35,508 nucleotides of DNA from an uncultured Lachnospiraceae bacterium (lineage in GTDB: Bacteria; Bacillota; Clostridia; Lachnospirales; Lachnospiraceae): assembly GCA_900316395.1 (NCBI GenBank), contig ONCT01000016.1, forward strand, positions 1 through 35,508, in the 5' to 3' direction. Every line of letters starts with the position of its first letter. Position 1 is the first letter of the stretch. The position numbers and the translations under genes were made by a program. Shown piece after piece: positions 24,684-32,796 of the stretch. The notes beneath the pieces are model-generated. The model worked only from the letters and a program-made list of their open reading frames with translations. It made no database searches and was not told the origin of the DNA.

Positions 24684-25616
24684 CACCCAGAGCCTCATCC
24701 AGAGGGAGTGTTTTTCTCTGTCCATTCCACTCTTTCTGTAGAATGCCATTCGCTCGAATTTTCCCTTGTTATTCACAAGCACCAAATCCATCAAGAACTG
24801 CCTTGTACTATCATCTACATCCGACACATACATAAGCTGCTTGGCAAGTCTTACTTCCTTAAGATGGAACTTCCTCTTATTGCGGGCAAATTCTCCTGTA
24901 ATAATATCCTTACCATTACGAACAATCTTGTCCTTCTTGCTCTCAGCCTCTGCACCCATTACATTGTCAGTGTGCTGTCTGTAATAGATAAGGGGTTCAT
25001 CAATAGGATTAACAACACCTGTTGCCGCTGCAACACACATAATCCACTGATCATGCATAGGTATCTCATCAGAGTCATTGTATTCTAATGCTCTGTCTCT
25101 TAGAGCCCTGTTGATTATCATGGTACAGCCTGCTGCAGGGTTGTCTATTAGCAGCTGACTTAGCTTGTTCCTGTATATGTTGCGGCCGATGAATTTGATA
25201 AATGAATCAGCAATAACATTTAACTCATCATCAACCACATACATGTCAGAGTATACTACCACAGGCATATACTGTATGTCCTTTTCAACAGTATCCATTC
25301 TGTCTATCAGCTTCTCCACCTTATTCTCGACCCACACATCATCCTGGTCCGCAAACATGTAATAAGACGCATCAACCTCTTTAAGCATAGAGAAAAAATT
25401 GTTCTTGGCACCTTTTTCTGATTCAAAATCCAATAATTTATAATTCTTCTTACCCTTAATCCATTTCTTCACAATGTCGAGGGTGCCATCTGTAGAGCCA
25501 TCATCATGTATATAGCACACGAAGTCATTCCTCGTTTGTCTCTCTAATGAATCAAGCATCTCCTTAACATATTTCTCTCCATTATATGTTGCAAGTAGTA
25601 CTGCGTATTTATCCAT
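24681..25616 (-). CDS. Family 2 glycosyltransferase
   Basis: This GT-A fold glycosyltransferase has 311 residues. The N-terminus AVLLATYNGEKYVKEMLDSL is typical, IHDDGSTDGT and MFADQDDVW carry the nucleotide-sugar and metal-binding acids (the DxD-like site), and PAAGCTM with HDQW follows near residue 190. There is no membrane helix. I start at the ATG at 25616, after AGAGG; a GTG directly before it would add one residue. The DQDDVW subgroup resembles rhamnosyl/galactosyl-transferase-like enzymes of surface polysaccharide clusters, but the sugar cannot be assigned. It is last in a three-gene run. Confidence 0.92.
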   Translation of the reverse strand: MDKYAVLLATYNGEKYVKEMLDSLERQTRNDFVCYIHDDGSTDGTLDIVKKWIKGKKNYKLLDFESEKGAKNNFFSMLKEVDASYYMFADQDDVWVENKVEKLIDRMDTVEKDIQYMPVVVYSDMYVVDDELNVIADSFIKFIGRNIYRNKLSQLLIDNPAAGCTMIINRALRDRALEYNDSDEIPMHDQWIMCVAAATGVVNPIDEPLIYYRQHTDNVMGAEAESKKDKIVRNGKDIITGEFARNKRKFHLKEVRLAKQLMYVSDVDDSTRQFLMDLVLVNNKGKFERMAFYRKSGMDREKHSLWMRLWV

Positions 25617-25627
25617 CACTTATACCT

Positions 25628-26590
25628 CTATCTATTGAACCCTAAAGGAGTTCTAGTCATTATCTTGTATCCAATATTGTCACTAAATATCTTCCAATTC
25701 TTCAGGCTGTAATAGACCTTGTCACCCTTAGCTGCGACTCGGAATGTAGCCTTGTATTCTATCATCTTCTTTAGCTTATCAACATACTCGTCCGGGAAAT
25801 AATCAATCTCCTTTAGATAGTTACAAAATTCCATTGTGGATGCATCTGTAACAGTTGTATCTGCCGAAAGATTGCTTCCTGTATATCTGTGAAGATACAG
25901 AACCTTGTCAATATACTTAAACCCAACTCCCTTAGACAGCATAAGAAGCCATAAGAAATAATCATCTGCCCCATTATATGTACATATATATTCTGTCCAC
26001 TCCTTAGGAATTGCCTTCTTGTATATACATGTGTGACCTGGAGAAATAATCTGAATTCCTACATTACAATAGCAGTCAATGTCCCCTATCCTCTTAGTAT
26101 GATAGGTGCTTCTGTACCATTTTAGATGGCCAACCCTCTGTCCTAAGGCTGCATTGCTTACAAGAACTTCATCTGTGAAGCTGGCATTATCAATATATGT
26201 ACTTATGGCACTTTTACCTAACAGATCATCCTGATCTAAGAATATAATGTAATCACCTGTTGATGCATCAAGTCCTCTAATTCTTGACATATGAATGCCT
26301 ACGTTTTCTTCATTGGTTATTATACGAAATTCCGAGGTTCCTCCCTCATACTTTATCTTCATTAGATTATTCTTAGCATTAAGGCTAACCTTGAACTTAG
26401 ACACAAGAAGGTCCGTTGCTATATCAGACAGCTCTTCAAGATTGAAGTTATCTCTTGGACTGTCGTTAACAATAATAACCTCTATGCTGTCCTCCTTGCT
26501 AATCCGAGCAGCATTTTTAATAATCATTTTGATATAATCCCGCATATATTTTCTGCCATAATAATAGGCAGTAATAATCGATACTCTCAT
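25628..26590 (-). CDS. Family 2 glycosyltransferase
   Basis: This is a glycosyltransferase of 320 residues. It starts with VSIITAYYYGRKYMRDYI, followed by IIVNDSPRDN in place of the usual DDGSTD, and has a clear metal site FLDQDDLLG near residue 138. The N-terminal acidic motif is therefore atypical while the DQDD site is intact. A later segment, YICTYNGADDYFLWL, probably contributes the catalytic acid. GGGAGG precedes the ATG. It lies 11 bases upstream of the next glycosyltransferase start and 36 bases after the DUF4422 gene, so the three form one unit. The acceptor is unknown: cell-surface polysaccharide or flagellin are both possible. Confidence 0.9.
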   Translation of the reverse strand: MRVSIITAYYYGRKYMRDYIKMIIKNAARISKEDSIEVIIVNDSPRDNFNLEELSDIATDLLVSKFKVSLNAKNNLMKIKYEGGTSEFRIITNEENVGIHMSRIRGLDASTGDYIIFLDQDDLLGKSAISTYIDNASFTDEVLVSNAALGQRVGHLKWYRSTYHTKRIGDIDCYCNVGIQIISPGHTCIYKKAIPKEWTEYICTYNGADDYFLWLLMLSKGVGFKYIDKVLYLHRYTGSNLSADTTVTDASTMEFCNYLKEIDYFPDEYVDKLKKMIEYKATFRVAAKGDKVYYSLKNWKIFSDNIGYKIMTRTPLGFNR

Positions 26591-26626
26591 ATTCCCTCCC
26601 AGATAAATAAAGCTATTAATAACAGG

Positions 26627-27415
26627 CTAGAAGCTTTCTTCGTATTTCTTACCTATGAACTTAGCCTTAAGAAAGGAGCTTCCCTTCTTAATCCAGTTGA
26701 CCTTCTCCATGTGAATGCATTTAACTTCTTTAATCTTCAAGCCCTGACTAATATGATAATCAAGCCATACATTGAAGAGAATCTCACTTACCCTTCCATA
26801 TATCCTTTTTTCAAATGCGCTTTTGTCAGATACATCAATATATTCTTCCATCTTGCTTAAGATATCGAAGAGCCACTCACAGTAGCTGTCGAATAGGTCT
26901 TTTCTAGCAATTAACATATTGAACATGTATCCCCATGTCCTGTGATATACCTTGTTGGCTGATGGGATATAGTCAAGATATTCCTTGGCAATAATGCGAT
27001 ACGCCACCTTAAGATGATTGCCATCAAGGGTATGGTCATAATGAGAATATAGGGATTCTATGTAATATTCCCTTTTGTTAGGAACTACAATATCTGCATT
27101 CTTAAGGGCTTGTACAGCATCAACATAATCCATAATCTTATCAAATGGGTCCTTGCTGAAGGTGTATCGTAAGCCCGCAAAATATCTCCTGTAGTGAACA
27201 AGACCAATATAATCTGCATCAAGATTCTTCCATGCATAATACATTCCTGTCAGTTCGCAGTACGTATCATTCTTATTGGATATATTATCCCCCTCGTCGT
27301 CGCGCTGATATCCAATAGACTCTTTTCCTGCAGCGCCTACCTGAACTGGAAGATAAATATTCTGCCATGGCATCCTGTATTCTTTGTGAGCTGCTACAAT
27401 AATCTTAATATCCAT
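26627..27415 (-). CDS. DUF4422 protein, probable glycosyltransferase
   Basis: This 262-residue protein of the DUF4422 family is recognised by its start DIKIIVAAHKEYRMP, by the SNKNDTYCELTGMYYAWKN segment and by YIGLVHYRRYF near residue 80. Members sit in capsule and exopolysaccharide loci and are thought to be glycosyltransferases. AHKEY with later IVVPNKREY fits this, though no classical DxD is obvious. There is no membrane segment. The upstream site AAGGAATGG is only moderate. It is first in the run with the two family-2 glycosyltransferases. Confidence 0.88.
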   Translation of the reverse strand: MDIKIIVAAHKEYRMPWQNIYLPVQVGAAGKESIGYQRDDEGDNISNKNDTYCELTGMYYAWKNLDADYIGLVHYRRYFAGLRYTFSKDPFDKIMDYVDAVQALKNADIVVPNKREYYIESLYSHYDHTLDGNHLKVAYRIIAKEYLDYIPSANKVYHRTWGYMFNMLIARKDLFDSYCEWLFDILSKMEEYIDVSDKSAFEKRIYGRVSEILFNVWLDYHISQGLKIKEVKCIHMEKVNWIKKGSSFLKAKFIGKKYEESF

Positions 27416-27500
27416 AATACATTTACCATTCCTTACCTGCTAATAACACCCTCTACAACTCTAGCTAGTTCATAAATACTAACTTGTTCATAACTTAATA

Positions 27501-27527
27501 GAGGCACCGAATATAATTCGATGCCTC
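27501..27527 (-). terminator. Probable terminator hairpin after the 42-codon gene
   Basis: On the minus strand GAGGCATCGAAT pairs with ATTCGGTGCCTC through 12 positions with one G-U pair and a TAT loop. It lies about 25 bases after the stop at 27552. The U tract is poor (TATTAAGTT), so termination strength is uncertain. It separates the flagellar/competence genes from the glycosyltransferase run. The remainder of the 136 bases between 27416 and 27551 shows nothing else. Confidence 0.55.
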
Positions 27528-27551
27528 ATCTACTCTAATTGAATTATACTA

Positions 27552-27680
27552 CTATTCTTCAATATCTTCTCTCTTGGATGATGCTGCGCCTCCTATAGCT
27601 GCAATAACTGCAACAATGGCAGCGATAACTGATATCCCAATAACAGATACTAAGAATATTATTAAACCTGTCTCAGTCAT
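27552..27680 (-). CDS. Small single-helix membrane protein, 42 residues, unrecognised
   Basis: An ATG at 27680 is preceded by AAGGAAGG at 7 bases. The frame encodes MTETGLI, then one hydrophobic helix of about 28 residues rich in Ile, Val and Ala (about 6-33), then a short charged tail ending SSKREDIEE. A hairpin follows the stop. This combination of ribosome binding site, helix and terminator supports a real gene. It stands directly downstream of yvyF, where flgM often sits in Bacillus-like order, but it does not resemble FlgM. The function is unknown. Confidence 0.65.
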   Translation of the reverse strand: MTETGLIIFLVSVIGISVIAAIVAVIAAIGGAASSKREDIEE

Positions 27681-27747
27681 AAATCAACCTTCCTTATCCC
27701 TAAAATACTACCTTGATAATAATAACATATTATTGCGGTAAAAACAA

Positions 27748-28155
27748 TTAGGAGAAATGTCTCATTTTGTTTTCTTTAGACTCATGCTTCTTAGGCTCAG
27801 GCTTAGGTATCTCAGGTCTTGCTGCTGCTTTCGCAAATATATTACCCTGATTCTTCTTACATGCATCACAATATCTACCAGTCTTGATGCTGGTACCGCA
27901 TGTCTCACACTGAAATACTACAGGCGAATCGTCTGCAAACTGTAGTCTCTCTTCCTTAACCCATTGCTTAATCTGCTTAGGTGTTACATCGTTGGCTTCT
28001 GCAACCTCGTTAATTGTTGCGCCACGATTCTCTCTAACATATTCTTTAACTTCCTGGAACTTCATGTCAGCGTTCTCTTTACATACCTGACATACCGGAG
28101 GTCCACTCAGATAATTAAATATTCTTCCACATACTCTACAATTACGTACATCCAT
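27748..28155 (-). CDS. yvyF: Flagellar operon protein YvyF (TIGR03826-like)
   Basis: This 135-residue protein has two zinc-binding Cys pairs, one N-terminal (CRVCGRIFNYLSGPPVCQVC) and one near residues 80-98 (CETCG...CDAC). A helix-turn-helix-like middle lies between them (ATINEVAEANDVTPKQIKQW) and a basic C-terminus follows. This matches the protein found after comFC in Bacillus, where it is part of the comF/flagellar region. A regulatory or assembly role in flagellar expression is assumed for the family. It starts 17 bases after comFC. Gene order supports the call strongly. Confidence 0.9.
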   Translation of the reverse strand: MDVRNCRVCGRIFNYLSGPPVCQVCKENADMKFQEVKEYVRENRGATINEVAEANDVTPKQIKQWVKEERLQFADDSPVVFQCETCGTSIKTGRYCDACKKNQGNIFAKAAARPEIPKPEPKKHESKENKMRHFS

Positions 28156-28172
28156 TTCTATTCCCCCTTCTG

Positions 28173-28892
28173 CTAATGCGAATATCCTTTACCCACACAC
28201 ATACACAATCCATAGACTTCTTTAACTCCTGCATCACGCAGGACCTTGGCAACTGAATCCATGGTTGCTCCTGTTGTATAGATGTCGTCAATCAACAGTA
28301 CTCTCTCTAATTGTAAACCTTTTTGTGAAAAATTAAAAGCATTTTTAAGATTTTTTTGCCTCTGAGTGTCAGATAATCCCTTCATAGGTGTCGTATCTCT
28401 GTTTCTGGATACGATTTTCGAATAGCAGACAACGCCAATTTCCTTCGCCAAGGCTTCTGCTATAAGGGCTGCCTGATTGTATCCACGCTTTCTTTGCTTC
28501 TTCTTATACATGGGAACAGGTATGATAGCATCGATTCTGATGCCACGCAGCCATTTACCGTGCACTCTTACGATATCCCTTGCAAATGTATATTTGTAGC
28601 AGCGCCTGTTACTGTATTTGAAACGATACATAGACCCCTTAATTGGTCCTTCATAGACATAGACTCCCTTGGCCTGAAGAAAATAATGTTTCTTACCCAT
28701 GCAGTCATTGCACAGTTCTCCATTACTATCGATTATAACCTTGCCACACACCTTACAGACCGGCTCGTATGCGTATGTAATCTTATTCTTACATTTCTTA
28801 CAAAAGCCATACTTATAGCGCCCAAAGTCAAGAACCTTGTCACAGGCCACACACCTTTTAGGGAATAATAGATATTGAATTTTCTTATTCAT
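28173..28892 (-). CDS. comFC: ComFC-like phosphoribosyltransferase-domain protein
   Basis: ComFC acts in DNA uptake and processing during natural transformation. The 239-residue protein has an N-terminal zinc region with two pairs of Cys (CVACDKV...CKKC and CKVCGK...CNDC, residues 15-66). A phosphoribosyltransferase domain follows with the PRPP-binding signature VLLIDDIYTTGATM near residue 205. IDAIIPVPMYKKKQRKRGYNQ is the family's middle motif. The other competence genes comFA and comFB are not in the window. The start has a modest AGAGAGG site, and it is divergent from the substrate-binding lipoprotein gene. Confidence 0.93.
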   Translation of the reverse strand: MNKKIQYLLFPKRCVACDKVLDFGRYKYGFCKKCKNKITYAYEPVCKVCGKVIIDSNGELCNDCMGKKHYFLQAKGVYVYEGPIKGSMYRFKYSNRRCYKYTFARDIVRVHGKWLRGIRIDAIIPVPMYKKKQRKRGYNQAALIAEALAKEIGVVCYSKIVSRNRDTTPMKGLSDTQRQKNLKNAFNFSQKGLQLERVLLIDDIYTTGATMDSVAKVLRDAGVKEVYGLCMCVGKGYSH

Positions 28893-28959
28893 ATGCCTCT
28901 CTTTCTAAGAGAAGACATCTGCAAAATCAAATTGTCGTTGAATTTATATTATATTATTG

Positions 28960-28988
28960 TTGACTTTAATGCAATTTGAAATTAAAAT
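28960..28988 (+). promoter_or_regulatory. Predicted promoter for the substrate-binding lipoprotein gene
   Basis: TTGACT at 28960-28965 and TAAAAT at 28983-28988 are 17 bases apart and 33 bases upstream of the ATG at 29022, with AAAAAGGAG between. A less convincing comFC promoter may overlap on the opposite strand. Confidence 0.7.
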
Positions 28989-29021
28989 TTATGGGTATCA
29001 AATATAAAAAGGAGTCTTCTA

Positions 29022-30149
29022 ATGAAATTAAGAAGAATAAGTATTATAAGTATCTGCGTGTTGAGTCTTGTATTCACACTCTGTGGTTGTTCAAAAAGCG
29101 AGCCTGCAGGAAACTCGACTAACACTACAAACACAAATAATAAGCCTGCCATTAATATAGGCGTCTGCATGGGTGATGCCGGTGAATATTACAACCAAAT
29201 CCTTCAAGGATTTAACGCAGGTATAACAGATTATTTTACAGAGAATAATGTTGTCCTTAATGTTCAGACAGCAGATGATGCCAATACAACTGATGCAATC
29301 TGCTCTGGATTCATCAGTGCAAATGTTCCTTTAATATTTACACTTGGAGAGAATTCACTAATGTCTGCCCATAATCAGACAACCTCCATCCCAATTGTAT
29401 CTACTGGTGTTATGGATTATGAACGAGTTCTTAATATTCAAAAGGAACAAACAGAGGACAAAAAAGATAGCAAAGATAATAACAAAGAAGCTAGCAAAGA
29501 ATGGGACGGTATAACTAAAATGAATATTACCGGTGTATCCTCCGTTCCTAATATGGCTGATGTGCTTTCACTAATGATAGAAGCAACACCAGATATTACA
29601 TCTGTGGGTATACTATTTAACCCTAATGACCCAGATAGCATTTACCAGAATCACATATTAGAGAAATATCTTAATCAGGCAGGAATTCAATATAAGGAAT
29701 ATGAATTCCACGCTCCTGACATTAGTAGTAGCGAGGCTAGAGAGATTGCTGACTTAGCCTGCAGAGAATCATCAGTATTATTTATTCCTGCAGAATCCAG
29801 CGTCAATGAGTATCAGGATACAATCAAGAAGGTTGCTCTAGATTACAGCATTCCAACTGTTGGCGGTGACGAATATATCGGTAACAGAACCTTGGTATCT
29901 ATGTACAACGATCCATTTGACCAGGGCTATGAAGCAGCAAAAACTGCTTATGAAATCTTAATTAACGACAAAAAGCCTGATAACATAGCTGTTAAGAAAT
30001 GTAATACTGAAGCAGAACAGAAATTGTTCGATAGAGAAATCAGCGAGAAGCTTGACAGACATTTTCCAAAATCCTTCAAGGAAAGGGATGAATTCCTAGC
30101 AACCTATAAGATAGGTTCTAAGACAAAAAGAGTTGAAAAAGAACAATAG
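29022..30149 (+). CDS. ABC transporter substrate-binding lipoprotein (TrpX/YtrF-like family, ABC_sub_bind)
   Basis: This secreted lipoprotein of 375 residues has a signal peptide ending LCGC with Cys23 as lipid anchor, then a Thr/Asn-rich linker and a two-lobed periplasmic-binding fold. Landmarks are INIGVCMGDAGEYYNQIL, ITSVGILFNPNDPDSIYQN, VLFIPAESSVNEY and VGGDEYIGNRTLVSMYNDPFDQGYEAA, a pattern of the ABC_sub_bind group, some members of which bind aromatic amino acids. A Lys/Asp/Asn-rich insertion lies near residues 148-163. No permease or ATPase gene is adjacent, so it is an orphan binding protein. It stands alone on the plus strand with its own promoter and terminator. Confidence 0.87.
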   Translation: MKLRRISIISICVLSLVFTLCGCSKSEPAGNSTNTTNTNNKPAINIGVCMGDAGEYYNQILQGFNAGITDYFTENNVVLNVQTADDANTTDAICSGFISANVPLIFTLGENSLMSAHNQTTSIPIVSTGVMDYERVLNIQKEQTEDKKDSKDNNKEASKEWDGITKMNITGVSSVPNMADVLSLMIEATPDITSVGILFNPNDPDSIYQNHILEKYLNQAGIQYKEYEFHAPDISSSEAREIADLACRESSVLFIPAESSVNEYQDTIKKVALDYSIPTVGGDEYIGNRTLVSMYNDPFDQGYEAAKTAYEILINDKKPDNIAVKKCNTEAEQKLFDREISEKLDRHFPKSFKERDEFLATYKIGSKTKRVEKEQ

Positions 30150-30157
30150 AACGTAAA

Positions 30158-30188
30158 AAGGAGGTTGTAATCAACCTCCTTAATTTTT
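30158..30188 (+). terminator. Strong, probably bidirectional terminator
   Basis: AAGGAGGTTG (30158-30167) pairs perfectly with CAACCTCCTT (30172-30181) across a TAAT loop. The plus strand continues into AATTTTT; the minus strand continues into TTTTT before ACG. It ends the lipoprotein gene from one side and the DUF5684 gene from the other. Confidence 0.88.
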
Positions 30189-30213
30189 GCTCAACTTACC
30201 TATTATTTATCAT

Positions 30214-30654
30214 TTAGCTTATTGGATCTGGTCCAATATATTCTGCCTTGCCAAATGCTAAGACAAATAGCATTATTACTGGGACAATAATTGTTAAAAT
30301 AAACATTCCAACACCCCAGTTAAATGACCTTACGAACTTAAATAACATAATCAACATCACTATAGTATAGAAAAGCATTAACAGTCCGCCTAACACTACA
30401 CAGATAGCTACTGTAGCAAAGGATAACAATGCGGATGCTAGCACAAATGCTATAAGGCTTATCCAAAACCACATTGTAGACCAGGAGATTTTGAACATAA
30501 TAAATATGTTATATACTGGAATAATTGATTTCCAACCACTTTGCCCAGCCTTAGTAAATATTTTCCACAATGCTATGACCTGTAACACCCATAGAACAAG
30601 TGAAATAATAGCGGCGATTAATATATATTCTGATAAAGCAACTAGCACATCCAT
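30214..30654 (-). CDS. Small multi-helix membrane protein of DUF5684 type
   Basis: This 146-residue membrane protein has about four helices. After the first helix it carries LWKIFTKAGQSGWKSIIPVYNIFIMFKIS, the conserved motif of the DUF5684 family. I choose the ATG at 30654 because AAAGGAG stands 8 bases upstream; the longer frame from 30672 would start inside that site. Function is unknown. The gene has its own predicted promoter and ends in the bidirectional terminator, so it is probably a single-gene unit. Confidence 0.8.
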   Translation of the reverse strand: MDVLVALSEYILIAAIISLVLWVLQVIALWKIFTKAGQSGWKSIIPVYNIFIMFKISWSTMWFWISLIAFVLASALLSFATVAICVVLGGLLMLFYTIVMLIMLFKFVRSFNWGVGMFILTIIVPVIMLFVLAFGKAEYIGPDPIS

Positions 30655-30694
30655 AAGCTCGTCTCCTTTCATCGTATCTTAATACCTTAAAATT

Positions 30695-30723
30695 ATGGTA
30701 TCCTACCTTCCTACAAAAGTCAA
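30695..30723 (-). promoter_or_regulatory. Predicted promoter for the DUF5684-type gene
   Basis: On the minus strand TTGACT (30723-30718) and TACCAT (30700-30695) are 17 bases apart, about 40 bases upstream of the start. The -10 is weak. Confidence 0.5.
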
Positions 30724-30737
30724 CAATACCAACATTC

Positions 30738-31721
30738 CTAATGCGAAACATCAAGGTATTTTTTGATATTAGGATTGTCGTATGGTTTGTATCTCCACAT
30801 ATTAGGCTTGCTTACAATCTCTCGCAATTCTTCTTCGTTATATGTCCTGCCATTATCGTTCCCGTATATTAATTCATAAATCATTGGGAGGTTATCCTCC
30901 ATCTCGTTAGGATGATCCTTAAACCTGTCAATTGTCATATTAATCTCTTTGACCAAATCTTTATTTACAAAATCTTTTCGCTCGTTAATTGTTGTCCCCT
31001 TAGAAAGCTCAAGAAAACATTTTACAATTTCCTCATGTAGCATTTTCGCAAGGTTAAAGTAATTAGGAATAGTTTTTGTGGACATGGATTCTAGAGAGCG
31101 CTGGTTATAATTAAACATAATAAGGTCTGTGGTATATATATTATCTATATGTCTTATATAACTAAAGTTAAACAGTCTGTCTTCACCAAATCCATAGGAT
31201 TCCTCAAATCTAATATCAAAGCGCTTAATGACATCTCTTCTGTAGAACTTGTTACACGCAGAATAAAAAAGCATCCTTCCTCTTCTAATATAGGCATCTG
31301 CAAAAGAAGATACATCTTCATACTTGTGATTATCTAAAGCATTTATTACGCTTTCACCATTATAGAATCTGCGAATAAAACCAAATAAATAAAGGTCATA
31401 TTTTTCATCAATAAGAGGAAGGCTCTTAGACAGAAAACCATCATAGTAGGTGTCGTCGCAATCAAGGAAAGTAACATACTCGCCCTTAGCATTGTCAAGG
31501 CCAGCATTTCTTGCGTGTGATGCTCCCTTATGCTCACAGTATATAACCCTTATATTATCTCTATTCTTATATGAATCAAGCATGTCAGTTGTTCCATCTG
31601 TTGAGCCATCATCCACAGCTATGAGCTCACACTCACTATCCATCTGCTCATAGATAGACATAAGACATTCGTCTAAGTATTCTTTACAATTATAAACCGG
31701 TACAATTATAGATAACTTCAT
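30738..31721 (-). CDS. Family 2 glycosyltransferase
   Basis: This glycosyltransferase has 327 residues and a textbook GT2 start: LSIIVPVYNCKEYLDECLMSI, then IAVDDGSTDGT near 35-46, then HKGASHARNAGLDNAKGEYVTFLDCDDTYY holding the metal-binding DCDD. The second half (about 150-327) is less conserved and has GFGEDRLFNFSYI near residue 177, which probably supplies the catalytic base. There is no membrane helix. It has its own promoter and is separate from the three-gene glycosyltransferase unit at 24.7-27.4 kb. Acceptor and donor are unknown. Confidence 0.92.
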   Translation of the reverse strand: MKLSIIVPVYNCKEYLDECLMSIYEQMDSECELIAVDDGSTDGTTDMLDSYKNRDNIRVIYCEHKGASHARNAGLDNAKGEYVTFLDCDDTYYDGFLSKSLPLIDEKYDLYLFGFIRRFYNGESVINALDNHKYEDVSSFADAYIRRGRMLFYSACNKFYRRDVIKRFDIRFEESYGFGEDRLFNFSYIRHIDNIYTTDLIMFNYNQRSLESMSTKTIPNYFNLAKMLHEEIVKCFLELSKGTTINERKDFVNKDLVKEINMTIDRFKDHPNEMEDNLPMIYELIYGNDNGRTYNEEELREIVSKPNMWRYKPYDNPNIKKYLDVSH

Positions 31722-31765
31722 ATTTCCCTTTCAATATAACAACGTATCAAGTAATAATCGCGTGG

Positions 31766-31794
31766 ATAGTATCATACCAGTATCTAAAAGTCAA
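31766..31794 (-). promoter_or_regulatory. Predicted promoter for the glycosyltransferase at 30738-31721
   Basis: On the minus strand TTGACT (31794-31789) and TACTAT (31771-31766) are exactly 17 bases apart, about 45 bases upstream of the start codon. A plus-strand -10 candidate TATACT at 31816-31821 for the divergent gene lies close by, so the two promoters are nearly back to back. Confidence 0.65.
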
Positions 31795-31866
31795 CAAATC
31801 CGACTTTACTTATGTTATACTATTATATATATCACGCTCTAAATTAGACCCTTGGAGGATTACTAT

Positions 31867-32796
31867 ATGTTAAGATTTACAATGCCTGATACTTCCCTTC
31901 CCTTATCGGAGATAAAGCTATTATTAAAGGAACAGTTTGATGAATTTCTAAGTTGCGAAGCCATGTCTAAAATAATGTCTATTCTTAATACTGACATTAA
32001 TAATTTATCTGAGAAATATAATGGAAGAAAGCTTTCAAATGGCTCCATTAGAGAAACCTTCGAATTCAATGAAGAACACGTATTAGAACAATACAAATAT
32101 GAATTATACCCTTTTCTAAAGGAGCTTGGATGCTTTAACATCAACAAGCCTCTTTCTTCAAATCATAGTCATATCATCGTACTAGGGGGTACACAGGGTT
32201 CATGCCACTCCAGAACCATGTGTACGAATAATTGGACAGATTCATCTACAGAATATGTGGATGGCTTAGCCTGTTATCGACCTATTAGTCCGACAGAGCG
32301 AAAGAACCCTTCATATCCTGTATCCGAGACAGAATTCGGTGCAATGAATGACGCCTTTCTAAATTATTTCAATCTATCCGAGAATGATATTGAGGATAAT
32401 TTTAGTGGCAACAGAAATCTTAACAATATTTCTAATATAAGAACCTTCAAGAGTTCTACAAATAACATCACATATCGCATTCTTGCTGCACCTTCAAGCC
32501 AGCCTGACATTAGACGTGCAGACACTGCCGATACCATGAAATTCTATATGGACAATACTAATCTCGATGAAACTTCCAATGTCCTTGCCATTACTGATAA
32601 TCGTTACTGCAACAGACAATTTCTACAGCTTGTATATGAAATGTTGAATAACAATATGCTCTTTGGCCTAGATATTATTGGATGCTCATCGGATGATGAG
32701 ATTTATTCTGTCGAAGAGTACAACCCATATCAGCATGTACAGAATCTGATTGGAATTATTGACTGGATAGTCAGATTTAATAATAATATCTTCTAG
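31867..32796 (+). CDS. Unrecognised 309-residue protein, possibly DUF218-like
   Basis: I do not recognise this protein. It is soluble, rich in Asn, Ser and acidic residues, with no signal peptide or membrane helix. After a helical N-terminus (1-95) it has HIIVLGGTQGSCHSRT, then TEYVDGLACYRP, and later VLAITDNRYCNRQFLQLVYEM followed by DIIGCSSDDEIYSVEEYNP. The strand-GG turn early and the later strand with T-D-N-R-x-x-x-R recall the Rossmann-like DUF218/YdcF layout, but this is a weak guess. I take the ATG at 31867, after TTGGAGG; the frame can be opened at a TTG at 31852, which overlaps that site. It is convergent with recD2, and the two stop codons share CTAG. Confidence 0.75.
   Translation: MLRFTMPDTSLPLSEIKLLLKEQFDEFLSCEAMSKIMSILNTDINNLSEKYNGRKLSNGSIRETFEFNEEHVLEQYKYELYPFLKELGCFNINKPLSSNHSHIIVLGGTQGSCHSRTMCTNNWTDSSTEYVDGLACYRPISPTERKNPSYPVSETEFGAMNDAFLNYFNLSENDIEDNFSGNRNLNNISNIRTFKSSTNNITYRILAAPSSQPDIRRADTADTMKFYMDNTNLDETSNVLAITDNRYCNRQFLQLVYEMLNNNMLFGLDIIGCSSDDEIYSVEEYNPYQHVQNLIGIIDWIVRFNNNIF

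Noticed and set aside
27552..27680. The 42-residue peptide as the missing cargo of the NHLM exporter, because it contains Gly-Gly.
   Set aside because: The Gly-Gly follows a membrane helix instead of a soluble leader, only about ten residues remain after it, and it is 19 kb from the exporter next to flagellar genes.
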